Shown piece by piece: positions 53,085-64,000 of a DNA stretch of 64,000 nt. Each line of letters opens with the position of its first letter. Positions within the stretch are counted from its first letter, which is position 1. A model generated the notes under the pieces. That model worked only from the letters and a program-made list of their open reading frames with translations. It ran no database searches and had not been told where the DNA came from. Origin of the DNA: Lithodes maja (lineage: Eukaryota > Arthropoda > Malacostraca > Decapoda > Lithodidae). A program made the translations under genes and the position numbers. The stretch is taken from NCBI GenBank assembly GCA_037953745.1, contig JBAKBP010007613.1, positions 1 through 64,000 on the forward strand. Direction: 5' to 3'.

Positions 53085-54455
53085 ATGGTCAGCCAAGGCA
53101 AACGGAGGCAGAGTTTATTGGGAGATGAAGAGAGCTATGAATTTGAGGGATTTCTGGCAGAGGGTAATGAAGTGGAGGATCAATTGACTGTAGTGAAGAG
53201 ACAGATGATGGGTCTGTTGAGATGGAAGGGAGTTATGGAGAATTGGAGGAGAGATATAGGTGTGAAGGTGGAGTCACTGACAGAAATATGTGGAGCCAGT
53301 TCAGTAGCAACTGCAGATGGGCCATTAATTGCTAACTTAGATGCTGTAATAAGGAAAGTAGATGAGCTGGAGGCAGAGAACATGGCACTCAAGGAGCAGC
53401 TAAAGGAGTATGAGGGCCATTTAAGTGAGAGAGTAAAGGGAGTAATAAGTGAGGAGAAAGATGAGTGGACAAGGGTGGGGAATGCTAAGGTGGATGCATT
53501 GGAAGAAATCATGAAGGAGCAGGTCGAAGAGAGAGAAAAAGAGAAAAGAGAGTTTGAGAAGAATGTAGTGCAGGTTTTGAAGAGCAAGGAAAAGGTAGTA
53601 AGGGAAACAGTGGAGACCATAAAGGAGCCGACCAAACGCACCACTGAGGTGGTAGATGGTGGAAAGGAAAAAACTATCTGGGACCATCAGGTCCTGGTAG
53701 TGAAGCCAAAAGACCGATCCTCCGAGCCAGTAAGCCCACCAGATACAAAGGCAATCGAGACTGCTCTGGCTTTGGTTCCGGTTAACAAGTTAACTAGAAC
53801 TGATTCGGGTGTACTGGTGGTACGACTTCCATCCAAGAAAGCCAAAGAAGATGCAGGAAGGGCCATCAATCAGTATTTGGGGGTGGACAGTGCCTTCAGT
53901 GTCTCCGAACCAAAGAAGATGATGCCAAAAATGACTCTGGTGGGCATTGCTAATGATGCTGAGGATAATGAGATCATTCCCAGCATCCTCAACAAGAACC
54001 CAAGAATAAAGTCCCTGGTCGACGATGGCTTGGCTATGAATTTGCTATTCACTAAGCAAAAGAGTGATGCACACACTAAGATTGCGGTAGTAAAAATGTC
54101 ACCTGAAATACGCTCTTCCATTGTGGATGATGGCAATTCTGTGTATGTTGGACTTGTGAGATGTCGTGCGTACGATCGCTTCTGGGTAACACAATGTTAC
54201 CATTGCCAGGGCTTTGGTCATACCAGTGACAGGTGTTATCGGAAAAATGAGGATCCAAAATGCAACTTCTGTGCTGGTACTCATAACTCAAAAGACTGCA
54301 CCAACAAGACTTCCCCCAAATGTATAAATTGTATGAGCTCAACATCAGTTACGGAGCCGCCAAATCATTTCGCCTCAAGTAGAAATTGTCCTTTAATGAC
54401 AGCTCAGAGAAATAAAGTTATTGAGAACACCAATTTTGTAGGTTCAAAAAACTGA
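53085..54455 (+). CDS. LINE B ORF1: coiled-coil, RRM-like, CCHC protein
   Basis: An intact 456-aa frame from ATG 53085. Same domain order as copy A: leader, coiled coil (~80-190), RRM-like middle, then CYHCQGFGHTSDRC and CNFCAGTHNSKDC near residues 385-410. About a dozen substitutions against copy A, mostly conservative (ERVKGV for ENVKGV, CYRK for CFRK), so the protein is probably still under selection or very young. Ends at TGA 54453-54455 with the slippery heptamer just before it. Confidence 0.85.
   Translation: MVSQGKRRQSLLGDEESYEFEGFLAEGNEVEDQLTVVKRQMMGLLRWKGVMENWRRDIGVKVESLTEICGASSVATADGPLIANLDAVIRKVDELEAENMALKEQLKEYEGHLSERVKGVISEEKDEWTRVGNAKVDALEEIMKEQVEEREKEKREFEKNVVQVLKSKEKVVRETVETIKEPTKRTTEVVDGGKEKTIWDHQVLVVKPKDRSSEPVSPPDTKAIETALALVPVNKLTRTDSGVLVVRLPSKKAKEDAGRAINQYLGVDSAFSVSEPKKMMPKMTLVGIANDAEDNEIIPSILNKNPRIKSLVDDGLAMNLLFTKQKSDAHTKIAVVKMSPEIRSSIVDDGNSVYVGLVRCRAYDRFWVTQCYHCQGFGHTSDRCYRKNEDPKCNFCAGTHNSKDCTNKTSPKCINCMSSTSVTEPPNHFASSRNCPLMTAQRNKVIENTNFVGSKN
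54446..54455 (+). promoter_or_regulatory. Putative -1 ribosomal frameshift site (copy B)
   Basis: TC-A-AAA-AAC-TGA: heptamer 54446-54452 and stop 54453-54455. Slipping back one base gives AAA AAA CTG AAA AAT GCA CAT GGG AGC CGG TTG, continuous with ORF2. A weak stem CCGGT/ACTGG lies 19 nt downstream, farther than usual. Confidence 0.65.
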
Positions 54456-54475
54456 AAAATGCACATGGGAGCCGG

Positions 54476-57378
54476 TTGAAACTGGGTCTGTTGAATGTTC
54501 GTTCCTTGCGTAACAAAATGGATCATATTTGCGAGATCTTGGATGAACGTAACCTTGATGTATTATGTCTCACTGAGACCTGGTTGTTCGAGTCAGATCT
54601 GAATATTATCCAGGCGGCATTGCCTAAAACCCATTCCATAATAAATGTTCCTAGGCCTAGGGGAGATCATCCGGGTGGTGGAGTGGCAGTTGTCTACTCC
54701 ACATCTCTGGTGAATATCTTGCAAATAAGCCATAACCCAGCCCCTCTTTATTATGAACTGTTGGAAGTGGAAATAAAACTCCATCAACAAATTCTAAGAA
54801 TGGCAGTTGTCTATAGGCCTGGCCATCGTGGCACAGATAGGGTTTTATGGAAGAGTTTGGGCAGTTTCTTGAGGAATTTTCTGCTAAAACCGGAAGACTT
54901 TTGATATGTGGAGATTTTAATTACTGGGTTGACAGCCCTCATCTGAAGCCATTCTCTCCTGAGTTCCTTGAGTTGACTGATCAGAACAATTTTGTAAATC
55001 ATGTGTCCCACCCAACTCATATCTTAGGACACACCCTTGACTTGGTTTTCTCTCCTGTGGGTTGTGGTGGTGTTCTGGATGTTGATGTTGAGAATGCTGA
55101 CCCTAATACCTCTGATCATGCTTTGATTACTTTCAGCTTTGATTTCCCTAAGCCACTCACACATGAAAAAGTAATCAGATTTAGAAATTATAAAAATGCA
55201 GACCTAAATTTGGCTAGCAGTGAAGTAAAACAGTACTTGGGAAGTATTGATACTTCCAACCTTACTTCAGATGAGCTGGTGGAGGTACATGGAAATGCAC
55301 TTAAATTAGTGTTCGATCATCACTGTCCAGAAGTAGAGAAGAAAATCATAGTACGAGATGATTCGCCCTGGTATAGCACTCGAGTTAAATTTCTTAGAAG
55401 AGCGCGTATAAGAGCTGAACGTGAATGGCGGAAAAATAAAACAGACTCTACATGGTTGCAATATCTGTCAGCCAGAAGAGCTGTGGTCCACAAAATCAAA
55501 GATGAAAAGAAAGTGTATTATCAGGGAAAAGTTGACTCGTGTGGTAACGACCAGAGGAGGTTGGCTTCAATTGTAAATAGTTTACTTGGAAAAACAAGAG
55601 TCAGCTTAAGACCTTCTGTACCTGATGCCGAGTTGGCTGCCAACTTTGTGGCATTTTTTGCTGGCAAGATAACTCGCATAAGACAGGAACTGGATGATGC
55701 TTCTGTTGGTGAAGAACTTTCAGTTGTACTCCAACCCCGACACATTCCTAATAATGTCCTCTCATCCTTTCACTCAGTAGAGGTGGACATGATCTCGTCC
55801 TACATAAGAAACCTCAATAAAACATTTTGCCCGTTGGATCCCATAAATGTTTCCAAGCTACCAAGAGTCTATGATCACACAGTTGAGTTTATTTCCAAAA
55901 TAATTAATAAGTGCTTCTCTGAAGGTAGCTTCCCACATTCTGAAAAGCATGCACTACTCCGACCTACTCTAAAGAAACCTGGACTTGATGTTGAGAACAT
56001 GTTGAACTATCGTCCTGTCTCCAACCTGTCCTTCATATCAAAGATATTAGAGCGTGCAATACTTGACCAATTACAACCACTACTTCAGCAGAATGAAACT
56101 ATCCCAATTTTTCAGTCTGCTTACCGACAGCATCATTCAACTGAAACAGCATTGATTAGAGTACATAATGATCTAGTTGAGAACATTTGCAATGGTGTGG
56201 CCTCACTATTGGTCTTGCTTGATCTCTCTGCGGCTTTTGACACAGTGGATCACGAGTTGTTATTGAGTGATCTTTATGATTGTGGTGTGCGTGACTCCGC
56301 TCTCTTGCTTCTTGGGTCGTACTTGTCAGGTAGATCCCAGAGTGTGATGGTAAATCAAGTGGTCTCGGACTCGACACCCCTGCAGTATGGTGTTCCGCAG
56401 GGATCAGTTTTAGGTCCTATCCTATTTATAATTTATATTAGCAGTTTGTCTCTTCTGCTTCGTGCACATAATGTCACCTTTCACTTTTATGCAGATGACA
56501 CCCAGATTTATGTGAGAATCACAAATATAGTTGATATACGGAGTAAGATGGAATTGTTGATGTCTGATATCAAGAAGTGGATGAGAGCGAGAAAACTTAA
56601 ACTAAATGATGGTAAAACTGATATTCTCATCATCCGAGGAAATAGAAGAGCTGATGATATAGTAGGTGCCCTCTCCATCAATGTGGGTGGATCTCAGCTG
56701 CGACCGGCCAACTCTGTTCGAAATCTGGGTGTATATGTGAACTCCCGATTAGATTTCAAAGAGCATGTAAACCAGATAGTTAAAAGTTGTTACTTGCACA
56801 TCAGAAATCTCTATTTGGTGAAGCCGTTTATAACCAGACGTTGCCTCCTGATGTTGGTTCACTCATTGGTCTTCTCTCGAGTTGATTATTGCAATGCCCT
56901 GTTGGTGGGTCTTCCAAATTATATTTTGAAGAAAGTTCAGTCTGTTCTTAACAGGGCCGCAAGACTAATTTTTGGTGTTCCACCTAGAACTCCTACTACA
57001 TCTCTTCACATAGAACTGCACTGGCTGCCAGTAAGAGCAAGAATAGAATTTAAGTTGTGTTTGGTGACCTTTAAGGTTCTCAAATTTGGTGAGCCTAGGT
57101 ACCTTGCGGAGCTGCTCAGGCGCCCACCGGCACACCATGGTGTAGTTGTGCGTCATGACAATGACCCTTTTCGTCTTGATGAACCATGGGCTTTCCAGCA
57201 GTCTTCTTTCTTTGAGAGGTCTTTCTCCTACATGGCTCCGAGGTTGTATAACAGGTTGCCGCTGTCCATGAGACAACTGAGTTCTGTTGAATGCTTCAAG
57301 AGACAACTTAAGACTTTTCTCTTTGAGAGAAGCTATGATCTTGGGAGAGGTGTCATGGCAGATGGCTATAGAGTTTAG
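54476..57378 (+). pseudogene. LINE B ORF2: endonuclease-RT with a single-base frameshift
   Basis: The frame opens at the slip site and reads LGLLNVRSLRNKMDHI. At 54837-54841 a G run is one base shorter than in copy A (ATAGGG against ATAGGGG), which breaks DRG/FMEEFGQF. The rest (from 54847) is open for 843 codons: CGDFNYWVD, SDHALITF, the RT with SAAFDTVDHELL, VPQGSVLGPI and YADDTQIY, the thumb LPNYILKKVQSVLNRAAR, and stop at 57378. Copy B shows the site where the MITE entered copy A. Apart from one base it appears functional. Confidence 0.85.
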
Positions 57379-57551
57379 GCTATTTTGCCACTGCTAGTGA
57401 TTGTTAAATGTGTGTTGTATATAAGCCTTCTTTGATGCATTGATTTTTTTTTTTCTTTTTTCTTTCTCTTTTCGAGCGCTAGTGAATTCTTCGGAAAAAT
57501 TGGCGCTTATGAGAAATAAGTAACATGCTTATTATTATTATTATTATTATT

Positions 57552-57596
57552 ACCATGCTTCCAAATGTCTGGTATTGTGTTGTGTGAATAGCTGTA
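57552..57596 (-). mobile_element. Remainder of LINE C array unit 1
   Basis: A 45-bp piece (CCATGCTTCCAAATGTCTGG...) completing the unit interrupted by LINE B. It ends at the common break point GCTGTAG. Confidence 0.8.
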
Positions 57597-57616
57597 GTTG
57601 TTGTTGTTGTTGTTCC

Positions 57617-59284
57617 CTAAGCTGCCTGGCCGAACAGCCCCGAGTCCCTGAGGAAGGCCATGGCCACGATCGGGCTTTCCCACAGAGCTCTCATTGAGTG
57701 TAGATTGTGTTGTTGGCATAAGTGGTTGTGTGAAATGCAGTCTTCTATGATGTGTTTAATGGTATGGGGTGCTGTGTTACATCCCGGGCAGGCGTCGACA
57801 ACGGAGTCATCCAGTCTCTTCTGATAGCTCAGGAGAGCTGGATGGTGTCCGCATCTCAGCCTGGCCAGGTGGGCTCTGTCCTCGCGAGGAAGGGAGGATT
57901 CGGAAGGATGGATTTCGGGAGGTCGTGCATGCAGCTGCGTGTTGTCTGTGAGTGAGTGGATGGATCGGTGAGAGATATGAGTATGGATGTGCTTCTGGAA
58001 GTTGGTACGGGGTGGGCAGGGAGGGAGAGAGGACAATAATTGTGTGTGATACCGTGTGCTGGGTGTTGTTTTGATATTTCTTGGTGTCTGTGGGTGTGTT
58101 GCCATGTAGTTTAGTGGGTGGTCTTGGTTCGTGGAAGCTGCTGCCAGGAATTGAGTGCCTCATGTCCAGATGGTCTTTGACTTTGAGGATTTTGGTTTCT
58201 TGATGTAGGTGATCTGTGGGTGCAGTAGCTGTGCAGCCTGTAATGATCTTCAGGGCTTTATTTTGAATAGTCTGTAAGGTCTTATGATGTGTTTCAGCTA
58301 GGTTAGAAGCCCAGGCTGGGCTTGCGTATTCCATCACTGATCTTATGCATTGTTTATATACTGTGGTGGTAGTTTCTTTGTTGTGTCCAAATTTTGTGTG
58401 AGCAAGTGACCTGAGGGTGTTAAGTCTGGGTGTCAGTTTCTTTTTAATGTTTGTGGTGTGCTGTTTGAATGTCATATGAGTATCATATGTTACTCCTAGG
58501 ATTTTGGGTGTGTTGTTTATGGTGAGTTGAGGGATGTATTCGTGTTCTGTCCAACTTGTGAGCAGGGTTGCGGTGGATTTGGCTGGGGCTAGATTAAGTC
58601 TGTTTGTAGTGCACCAGCCATGTAGTGTGTTGAGATAGGGTTGAAGGAGATCTGTTGCTCTTTTTGGGTCATGGTGTGTGCATGTGAGTGTTATGTCATC
58701 TGCATAGGAGGCTAAGTTTATTTGGGGCGTATTGGGTGTAGTTATATCGTGCATGTACACATTGTACAGATTGAAGAGTGCGGGCGATAGGACGGATCCT
58801 TGTGGGACTCCGTTTGGAAAGTTTCTGATTTTAGATGACTGACCGGCAAAAGATACGTGTGCACATCTGCCTGCTAGGAAGTTGGCCAGCCACCTTTTTG
58901 TGTTGTTGTGCATGTTTGTGTTGTAGATTTTGTTTGTTAGGTTGTGGCGGGGGATGGCATCGAAGGCTTTACTAATGTCGAGTGTGGCTAATAGTGATCT
59001 GTGTGGTGGTCTAGCTGAGTTGATGCCGTCGAAAGCTCTTTGTGTAAAGTCTGTGAGAAGAGTGTTTGTGGAGTGCAGTGGCCTAAAGCCATGTTGTGTT
59101 GGAGCTAGGGATAGGTCAGGTGTAATTAGTTGTAATACTAGGCGTTCCATGACTTTGGAGGGGGAGCAAAGGAGTGTGATGGGACGGTGCGAGGAGGGTA
59201 GCATGGGGTCTTTGTTGGGTTTGGGGAATGTGATGATGATACCATGCTTCCAAATGTCTGGTATTGTGTTGTGTGAATAGCTGT
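57617..59284 (-). pseudogene. LINE C RT, array unit 2
   Basis: The frame 57807-59369 includes all RT motifs (LDISKAFDAIPRH, VPQGSVLSPALF, YADDITLTC). It starts upstream in the neighbouring unit: the tail of that unit (GKPDRGHDLPQG...), a poly-Asn run from (CAA)n, then YSYSHNTIPDIW. A 2-bp deletion near 58158 (GCCTCATG for GCCTCTCATG) shifts the frame before the CPGC zinc motif, which stays open in 57617-58105. Confidence 0.8.
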
Positions 59285-59302
59285 AGTTGTTGTTGTTGTT
59301 CC

Positions 59303-60950
59303 CTAAGCTGCCTGGCTGAACAGCCCCGACTCCCTGAGGAAGGTCATGGCCACGATCGGGCTTTCCCACAGAGCTCTCATTGAGTGTAGATTGTGTTGTT
59401 GGCGTAAGTGGTTGTGTGAAATGCAGTCTTCTATGATGTGTTTAATGGTATGGGGTGCTGTGTTACATCCCGGGCAGGCGTCGACAACGGAGTCATCCAG
59501 TCTCTTCTGATAGCTCAGGAGAGCTGGATGGTGTCCGCATCTCAGCCTGGCCAGGTGGACTCGAGGAAGGGAGGATTCGGAAGGATGGATTTCGGGAGGT
59601 CGTGCATGCAGCTGCGTGTTGTCTGTGAGTGAGTGGATGGATCGGTGAGAGATATGAGTATGGATGTGCTTCTGGAAGTTGGTACGGGGTGGGCAGGGAG
59701 GGAGAGAGGACAATAATTGTGTGTGATACCGTGTGCTGGGTGTTGTTTTGATATTTCTTGGTGTCTGTGGGTGTGTTGCCATGTAGTTTAGTGGGTGGTC
59801 TTGGTTCGTGGAAGCTGCTGCCAGGAATTGAGTGCCTCTCATGTCCAGATGGTCTTTGACTTTGAGAATTTTGGTTTCTTGATGTAGGTGATCTGTGGGT
59901 GCAGTAGCTGTGCAGCCTGTAATGATCTTCAGGGCTTTGTTTTGAATAGTCTGTAAGGTCTTATGATGTGTTTCAGCTATGTTAGAAGCCCAGGCTGGGC
60001 TTGCGTATTCCATCACTGATCTTATGCATTGTTTATATACTGTGGTGGTAGTTTCTTTGTTGTGTCCAAATTTTGTGTGAGCAAGTGACCTGAGGGCATT
60101 AAGCCTGGGTGTCAGTTTCTTTTTAATGTTTTGTGGTGTGCTGTTTGAATGTCATATGAGTATCATATGTTACTCCTAGGATTTTGGGTGTGATGTTTAT
60201 GGTGAGTTGAGGGATGTATTCGTGTTCTGTCCAACTTGTGAGCAGGGTTGCGGTGGATTTGGCTGGGGCTAGATTAAGTCTGTTTGTAGTGTGTTGAGAT
60301 AGGGTTGAAGGAGATCTGTTGCTCTTTTTGGGTCATGGTGTGTGCATGTGAGTGTTATGTCATCTGCATAGGAGGCTAAGTTTATTTGGGGCGTATTGGG
60401 TGTAGTTATATCGTGCATGTACACATTGTACAGATTGAAGAGTGCGGGCGATAGGACGGATCCTTGTGGGACTCCGTTTGGAAAGTTTCTGATTTTAGAT
60501 GACTGACCGGCAAAAGATACGTGTGCACATCTGCCTGCTAGGAAGTTGGCCAGCCACCTTTTTGTGTTGTTGTGCATGTTTGTGTTGTAGATTTTGTTTG
60601 TTAGGTTGTGGCGGGGGATGGCATCGAAGGCTTTACTAATGTCGAGTGTGGCTAATAGTGATCTGTGTGGTGGTCTAGCTGAGTTGATGCCGTCGAAAGC
60701 TCTTTGTGTAAAGTCTGTGAGAAGAGTGTTTGTGGAGTGCAGTGGCCTAAAGCCATGTTGTGTTGGAGCTAGGGGTAGGTCAGGTGTAATTAGTTGTAAT
60801 ACTAGGCATTCCATGACTTTGGAGGGGGAGCAAAGGAGTGTGATGGGACGGTGCGAGGAGGGTAGCATGGGGTCTTTGTTGGGTTTGGGGAATGTGATGA
60901 TGATACCATGCTTCCAAATGTCTGGTATTGTGTTGTGTGAATAGCTGTAG
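59303..60950 (-). pseudogene. LINE C RT, array unit 3
   Basis: N-terminal RT (60269-60950) with DISKAFDAIPRH, VPQGSVLSPALF and YADDITLTC is broken by a 16-bp deletion at about 60288, between two GTAGTG words. An extra T near 60130 is a second shift. The C-terminal frame 59303-60016 is open to the stop, with a 9-bp deletion near 59560 that keeps frame. Confidence 0.8.
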
Positions 60951-60969
60951 TTGTTGTTGTTGTTGTTCC

Positions 60970-62995
60970 CTAAGCTGCCTGGCTGAACAGCCCCGAGTCC
61001 CTGAGGAAGGCCATGGCCACGATCGGGCTTTCCCACAGAGCTCTCATTGAGTGTAGATTGTGTTGTTGGCATAAGTGGATGTGTGAAATGCAGTCTTCTA
61101 TGATGTGTTTAATGGTATGGGGTGCTGTGTTACATCCCGGGCAGGCATCGACAACGGAGTCATCCAGTCTCTTCTGATAGCTCAGGAGAGCTGGATGGTG
61201 TCCGCATCTCAGCCTGGCCAGGTGGACTCTGTCCTCGCGAGGAAGGGAGGATTCGGAAGGATGGATTTCGGGAGGTCGTGCATGCAGCTGCGTGTTGTCT
61301 GTGAGTGAGTGGATGGATCGGTGAGAGATATGAGTATGGATGTGCTTCTGGAAGTTGGTACGGGGTGGGCAGGGAGGGAGAGAGGACAATAATTGTGTGT
61401 GATACCGTGTGCTGGGTGTTGTTTTGATATTTCTTGGTGTCTGTGGGTGTGTTGCCATGTAGTTTAGTGGGTGGTCATGGTTCGTGGAAGCTGCTGCCAG
61501 GAATTGAGTGCCTCTCATGTCCAGATGGTCTTTGACTTTGAGGATTTTGGTTTCTTGATGTAGGTGATCTGTGGGTGCAGTAGCTGTACAGCCTGTAATG
61601 ATCTTCAGGGCTTTGTTTTGAATAGTCTGTAAGGTCTTATGATGTGTTTCAGCTAGGTTAGAAGCCCAGGCTGGGCTTGCGTATTCCATCACTGATCTTA
61701 TGCATTGTTTATATACTGTGGTGGTAGTTTCTTTGTTGTGTCCAAATTTTGTGTGAGCAAGTGACCTGAGGGCGTTAAGTCTGGGTGTCAGTTTCTTTTT
61801 AATGATTGTGGTGTGCTGTTTGAATGTCATATGAGTATCATATGTTACTCCTAGGATTTTGGGTGTGTTGTTTATGGTGAGTTGAGGGATGTATTCGTGT
61901 TCTGTCCAACTTGTGAGCAGGGTTGCGGTGGATTTGGCTGGGGCTAGATTAAGTCTGTTTGTATTGTGTTGAGATAGGGTTGAAGGAGATCTGTTGCTCT
62001 TTTTGGGTCATGGTGTGTGCATGTGAGTGTTATGTCATCTGCATAGGAGGCTAAGTTTATTTGGGGCGTATTGGGTGTAGTTATATCGTGCATGTACAGA
62101 TTGAAGAGTGCGGGCGATAGAACGGATCCTTGTGGGACTCCGTTTGGAAAGTTTCTGATTTTAGATGACTGACCGGCAAAAGATACGTGTGCACATCTGC
62201 CTGCTAGGAAGTTGGCCAGCCACCTTTTTGTGTTGTTGTGCATGTTTGTGTTGTAGATTTTGTTTGTTAGGTTGTGGCGGGGGATGGCATCGAAGGCTTT
62301 ACCAATGTCGAGTGTGGCTAATAGTGATCTCTGTGGTGGTCTAGCTGAGTTGATGCCGTCAAAAGCTCTTTGTGTAAGGTCTGCGAGAAGAGTGTTTGTG
62401 GAGTGCAGTGGCCTAAAGCCATGTTGTGTTGGAGCTAGGGGTTGGTCAGGTGTAATTAGTTGTAATATTAGGCGTTCCATGACTTTGGAGGGGGAGCAAA
62501 GGAGTGTGATGGGGCGGTGCGAGGAGGGTAGCGTGGGGTCTTTGTTGGGTTTGGGGAATGTGATGATGATACCATGCTTCCAAATGTCTGGTATTGTGTT
62601 GTGTGAATAGCTGTAGTTTGATATGTTAGTGAGTGCTTGTATGCCTTGTGGTCCCAGGTGTCTGAGGTGTATGTTGCTTATGTTGTGTAGGCCACAGGCG
62701 GCTGAGTGCTTGTGATTGTTGATGATGTGCTTTGTCTGGTGATTGGTGAAGGGTGTATAGTCAGGGTCTGTGGGGAATTGTCTCTTACGTCGGATGACAC
62801 GTCGGTCGTCTTTGTGAGGTTTTAGGTGGCTGACATGTGAGAAGTGATTGATGAGAGTGTTTGCTTGTTGTTTACATGAAGGAGTAGAGTCTGTTGTTGT
62901 GATTGTGTTGTGTTGCTGTTGGAAAGTGTGATGCTGTTTATTGTTTTGTAGAGTTTTTTGGGGTTTGTTTTGTGATCAAGTGTTTGTAGGAAGTT
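60970..62995 (-). pseudogene. LINE C RT and linker, array unit 4 (longest)
   Basis: Contains the C-terminal frame 60970-61830 and the RT frame 61944-62480, separated by the same 16-bp deletion as unit 3. Beyond the array break point (62615) it extends into the linker upstream of the RT (NPKKLYKTINSITLSNSNTT, to 62995), where the DIRS element begins. It represents the parental truncated LINE from which the other units were copied. Confidence 0.8.
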
Positions 62996-64000
62996 TGGGA
63001 GGTTTGACGTACCTCCCAACCTACCAAATAGGAAAACCTACTATTTGGTAGTAGTCTTGGAAAATCCAACGTCAAGGCTATTAACCTAATTGCAATGACG
63101 ACTTGTCTATTTTGACTGCTATGTCGTCATTCCAACCGCGGTTAAAAAGAAAACGTCTAGAGTCTACTCCTTATCTTGCTCTAGGAGACGTTGTACATTA
63201 ACCAAAACTACCACCGAAGGTGAAAAAAGCATAGAAGAGAAGAAAAAGGGGTTTACCTTAGTTACCGCTTAAGGCCCATCCCGTGTTCCGTCATGTGCAG
63301 ATCCCTGTCGAACGTGCGCATGAGCGACCCTCTCTTGTTATCACATCTCACGTCAGCAGAAGAACGCGGATGGGCAGGGGTCCGGCGTGAGGGAGGGTAT
63401 TATGTACGTTGGATTTTCCAAGACTACTACCAAATAGTAGGTTTTCCTATTTGGTAGGTTGGGAGGTACGTCAAACCTCCCAATTTGTTAGTAGTCTTGG
63501 CAAATCCAACGTCAAGGCTGCATAACAAATAGGAGGAGGACATCCAAGCCCAACCTACCAAAAAAACCAATGCATAAAACAAAAGTATGAATGACAAAGA
63601 CACAATTTAAACAAGAGAGTCTAATAAAAGAGTGAAAAACTGAGGAGTAGCTAAAAAGAACAGTTTTAACACATGCCCGTCATTCATAGTAATGCAAAAA
63701 CATAGACTTGTCTGAAACCAAAAAGGTACTGTACCCAAAATCCCTTTTCTTCAAAAACCAACAAAAACACTGAACACAAGAACAAAACAGAATTTTCAAT
63801 GTGGCAAAAACACTTATGTACTGGAACAATACATAATCCCAAACTTGCAATCCAGTGTCGCAAACCCGTACACCCCTCCCCCCCCCTTTGTCATATAAAA
63901 CAAAGGAAAAGAACGAGGGACAAGGGGGGAAGACCAGGGATCTTCGCCAGAGCACCAGGAAACACGACCCCCGAGAGCAATCACCAGCCGAGGGGGTCGA
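62996..64000 (-). mobile_element. DIRS-like element, second copy (3' part, runs off window)
   Basis: Collinear and nearly identical with 33926-34930: inverted repeat, internal complementary region, then the end of the recombinase gene. It inserted in LINE C sequence at GTTTGTAGGAAG without a visible duplication on this side. Confidence 0.85.
63680..64000 (-). pseudogene. DIRS recombinase C-terminal part, second copy
   Basis: Matches the end of the 34612-36210 frame (FSFVLYDKGGG... to LVSDKSMFLHYYE). The catalytic boxes lie beyond the window edge. Small differences around the C-tract (63872-63888) change the local frame. Confidence 0.6.

Larger units (their letters stand above)
52677..57553 (+). 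mobile_element. LINE copy B (U4-headed family A/B), full length
   Basis: Complete from the U4-like 5' end to the (TTA)n tail (57528-57553). Inserted in unit 1 of the LINE C array; the array continues at 57552 with CCATGCTTCCAAATG. The coding part differs from copy A by few residues, yet the 5'UTR between the U4 segment and about 52840 is only loosely similar. One frameshift lies in ORF2. Confidence 0.9.
50995..62995 (-). repeat. Head-to-tail tandem array of LINE C 3' units
   Basis: Four units: 50995-57596 (split by LINE B), 57597-59284, 59285-60950, 60951-62615 plus extension to 62995. Each starts with (TTG)n-TTCCCTAAGCTGCCTGG and the first three end at the same base (GAATAGCTGTAG), where the next (TTG)n begins. 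A shared break point and shared 16-bp deletion in units 3 and 4 show tandem duplication rather than repeated LINE insertion. Confidence 0.85.

Overview
This window reads as eukaryotic, repeat-dense nuclear DNA from an arthropod, most likely a decapod crustacean. The evidence is intron-exon structure of one host gene, arthropod-type TTAGG telomeric motifs, many microsatellites, and an unusual load of non-LTR retrotransposons, piggyBac-type elements and a DIRS-like tyrosine-recombinase retrotransposon. There are no operons, Shine-Dalgarno sites or bacterial genes. Clade names for the repeats come from recognised motifs only; no database was searched.

Host gene. Three short plus-strand exons (21623-21746, 42870-42980, 47016-47138) join in phase 0 and encode highly charged coiled-coil sequence resembling the TPH domain of MNS1/CFAP53/trichoplein axonemal proteins. 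Its first visible intron is about 21 kb and is made almost wholly of nested transposons.

Layout. 1-1521: remnant of a Tigger/pogo transposon. 1721-7022 (minus) and 52677-57553 (plus): two near-identical LINEs (family A/B) whose 5' ends start with a copy of the first ~38 nt of U4 snRNA and whose ORF1 and ORF2 are joined by a canonical -1 frameshift heptamer. 7030-15896: a terminal-inverted-repeat DNA transposon filled by a minus-strand LINE (family C, with a 2A peptide and PHD finger), itself invaded by an I/Nimb-like LINE tail, an RTE-like LINE and a TTAA MITE. 15062-22356: a cluster of TTAA-flanked piggyBac-type elements, including their likely parent (17766-19776), whose ORF has lost the DDE domain. 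22353-30252: one MITE split by a CR1 LINE and by a LINE with an intact 987-aa ORF (H). 30493-30930: foldback element with inverted TTAGG arrays. 31068-41934: a TTAA MITE split by an RTE LINE, whose tail is split by an ~7.9-kb DIRS element. 41931-47560: MITEs, two exons, a CR1 fragment, a 235-bp internally deleted derivative of LINE C, and a tRNA-derived SINE. 47590-50994: I/Nimb-like LINE. 50995-62995: head-to-tail tandem array of ~1.66-kb LINE C 3' units, one split by LINE B. 62996-64000: start of a second DIRS copy.

The parts interact as layered parasites. MITEs share termini with the deleted piggyBac element, and the 235-bp element borrows both ends of LINE C. The relative order of many insertions can be read from target-site duplications. 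The observations most likely to be new are the U4-headed LINE with -1 frameshift signal and covarying 5' hairpins, the 2A/PHD LINE with its short derivative, and the LINE-derived tandem array.
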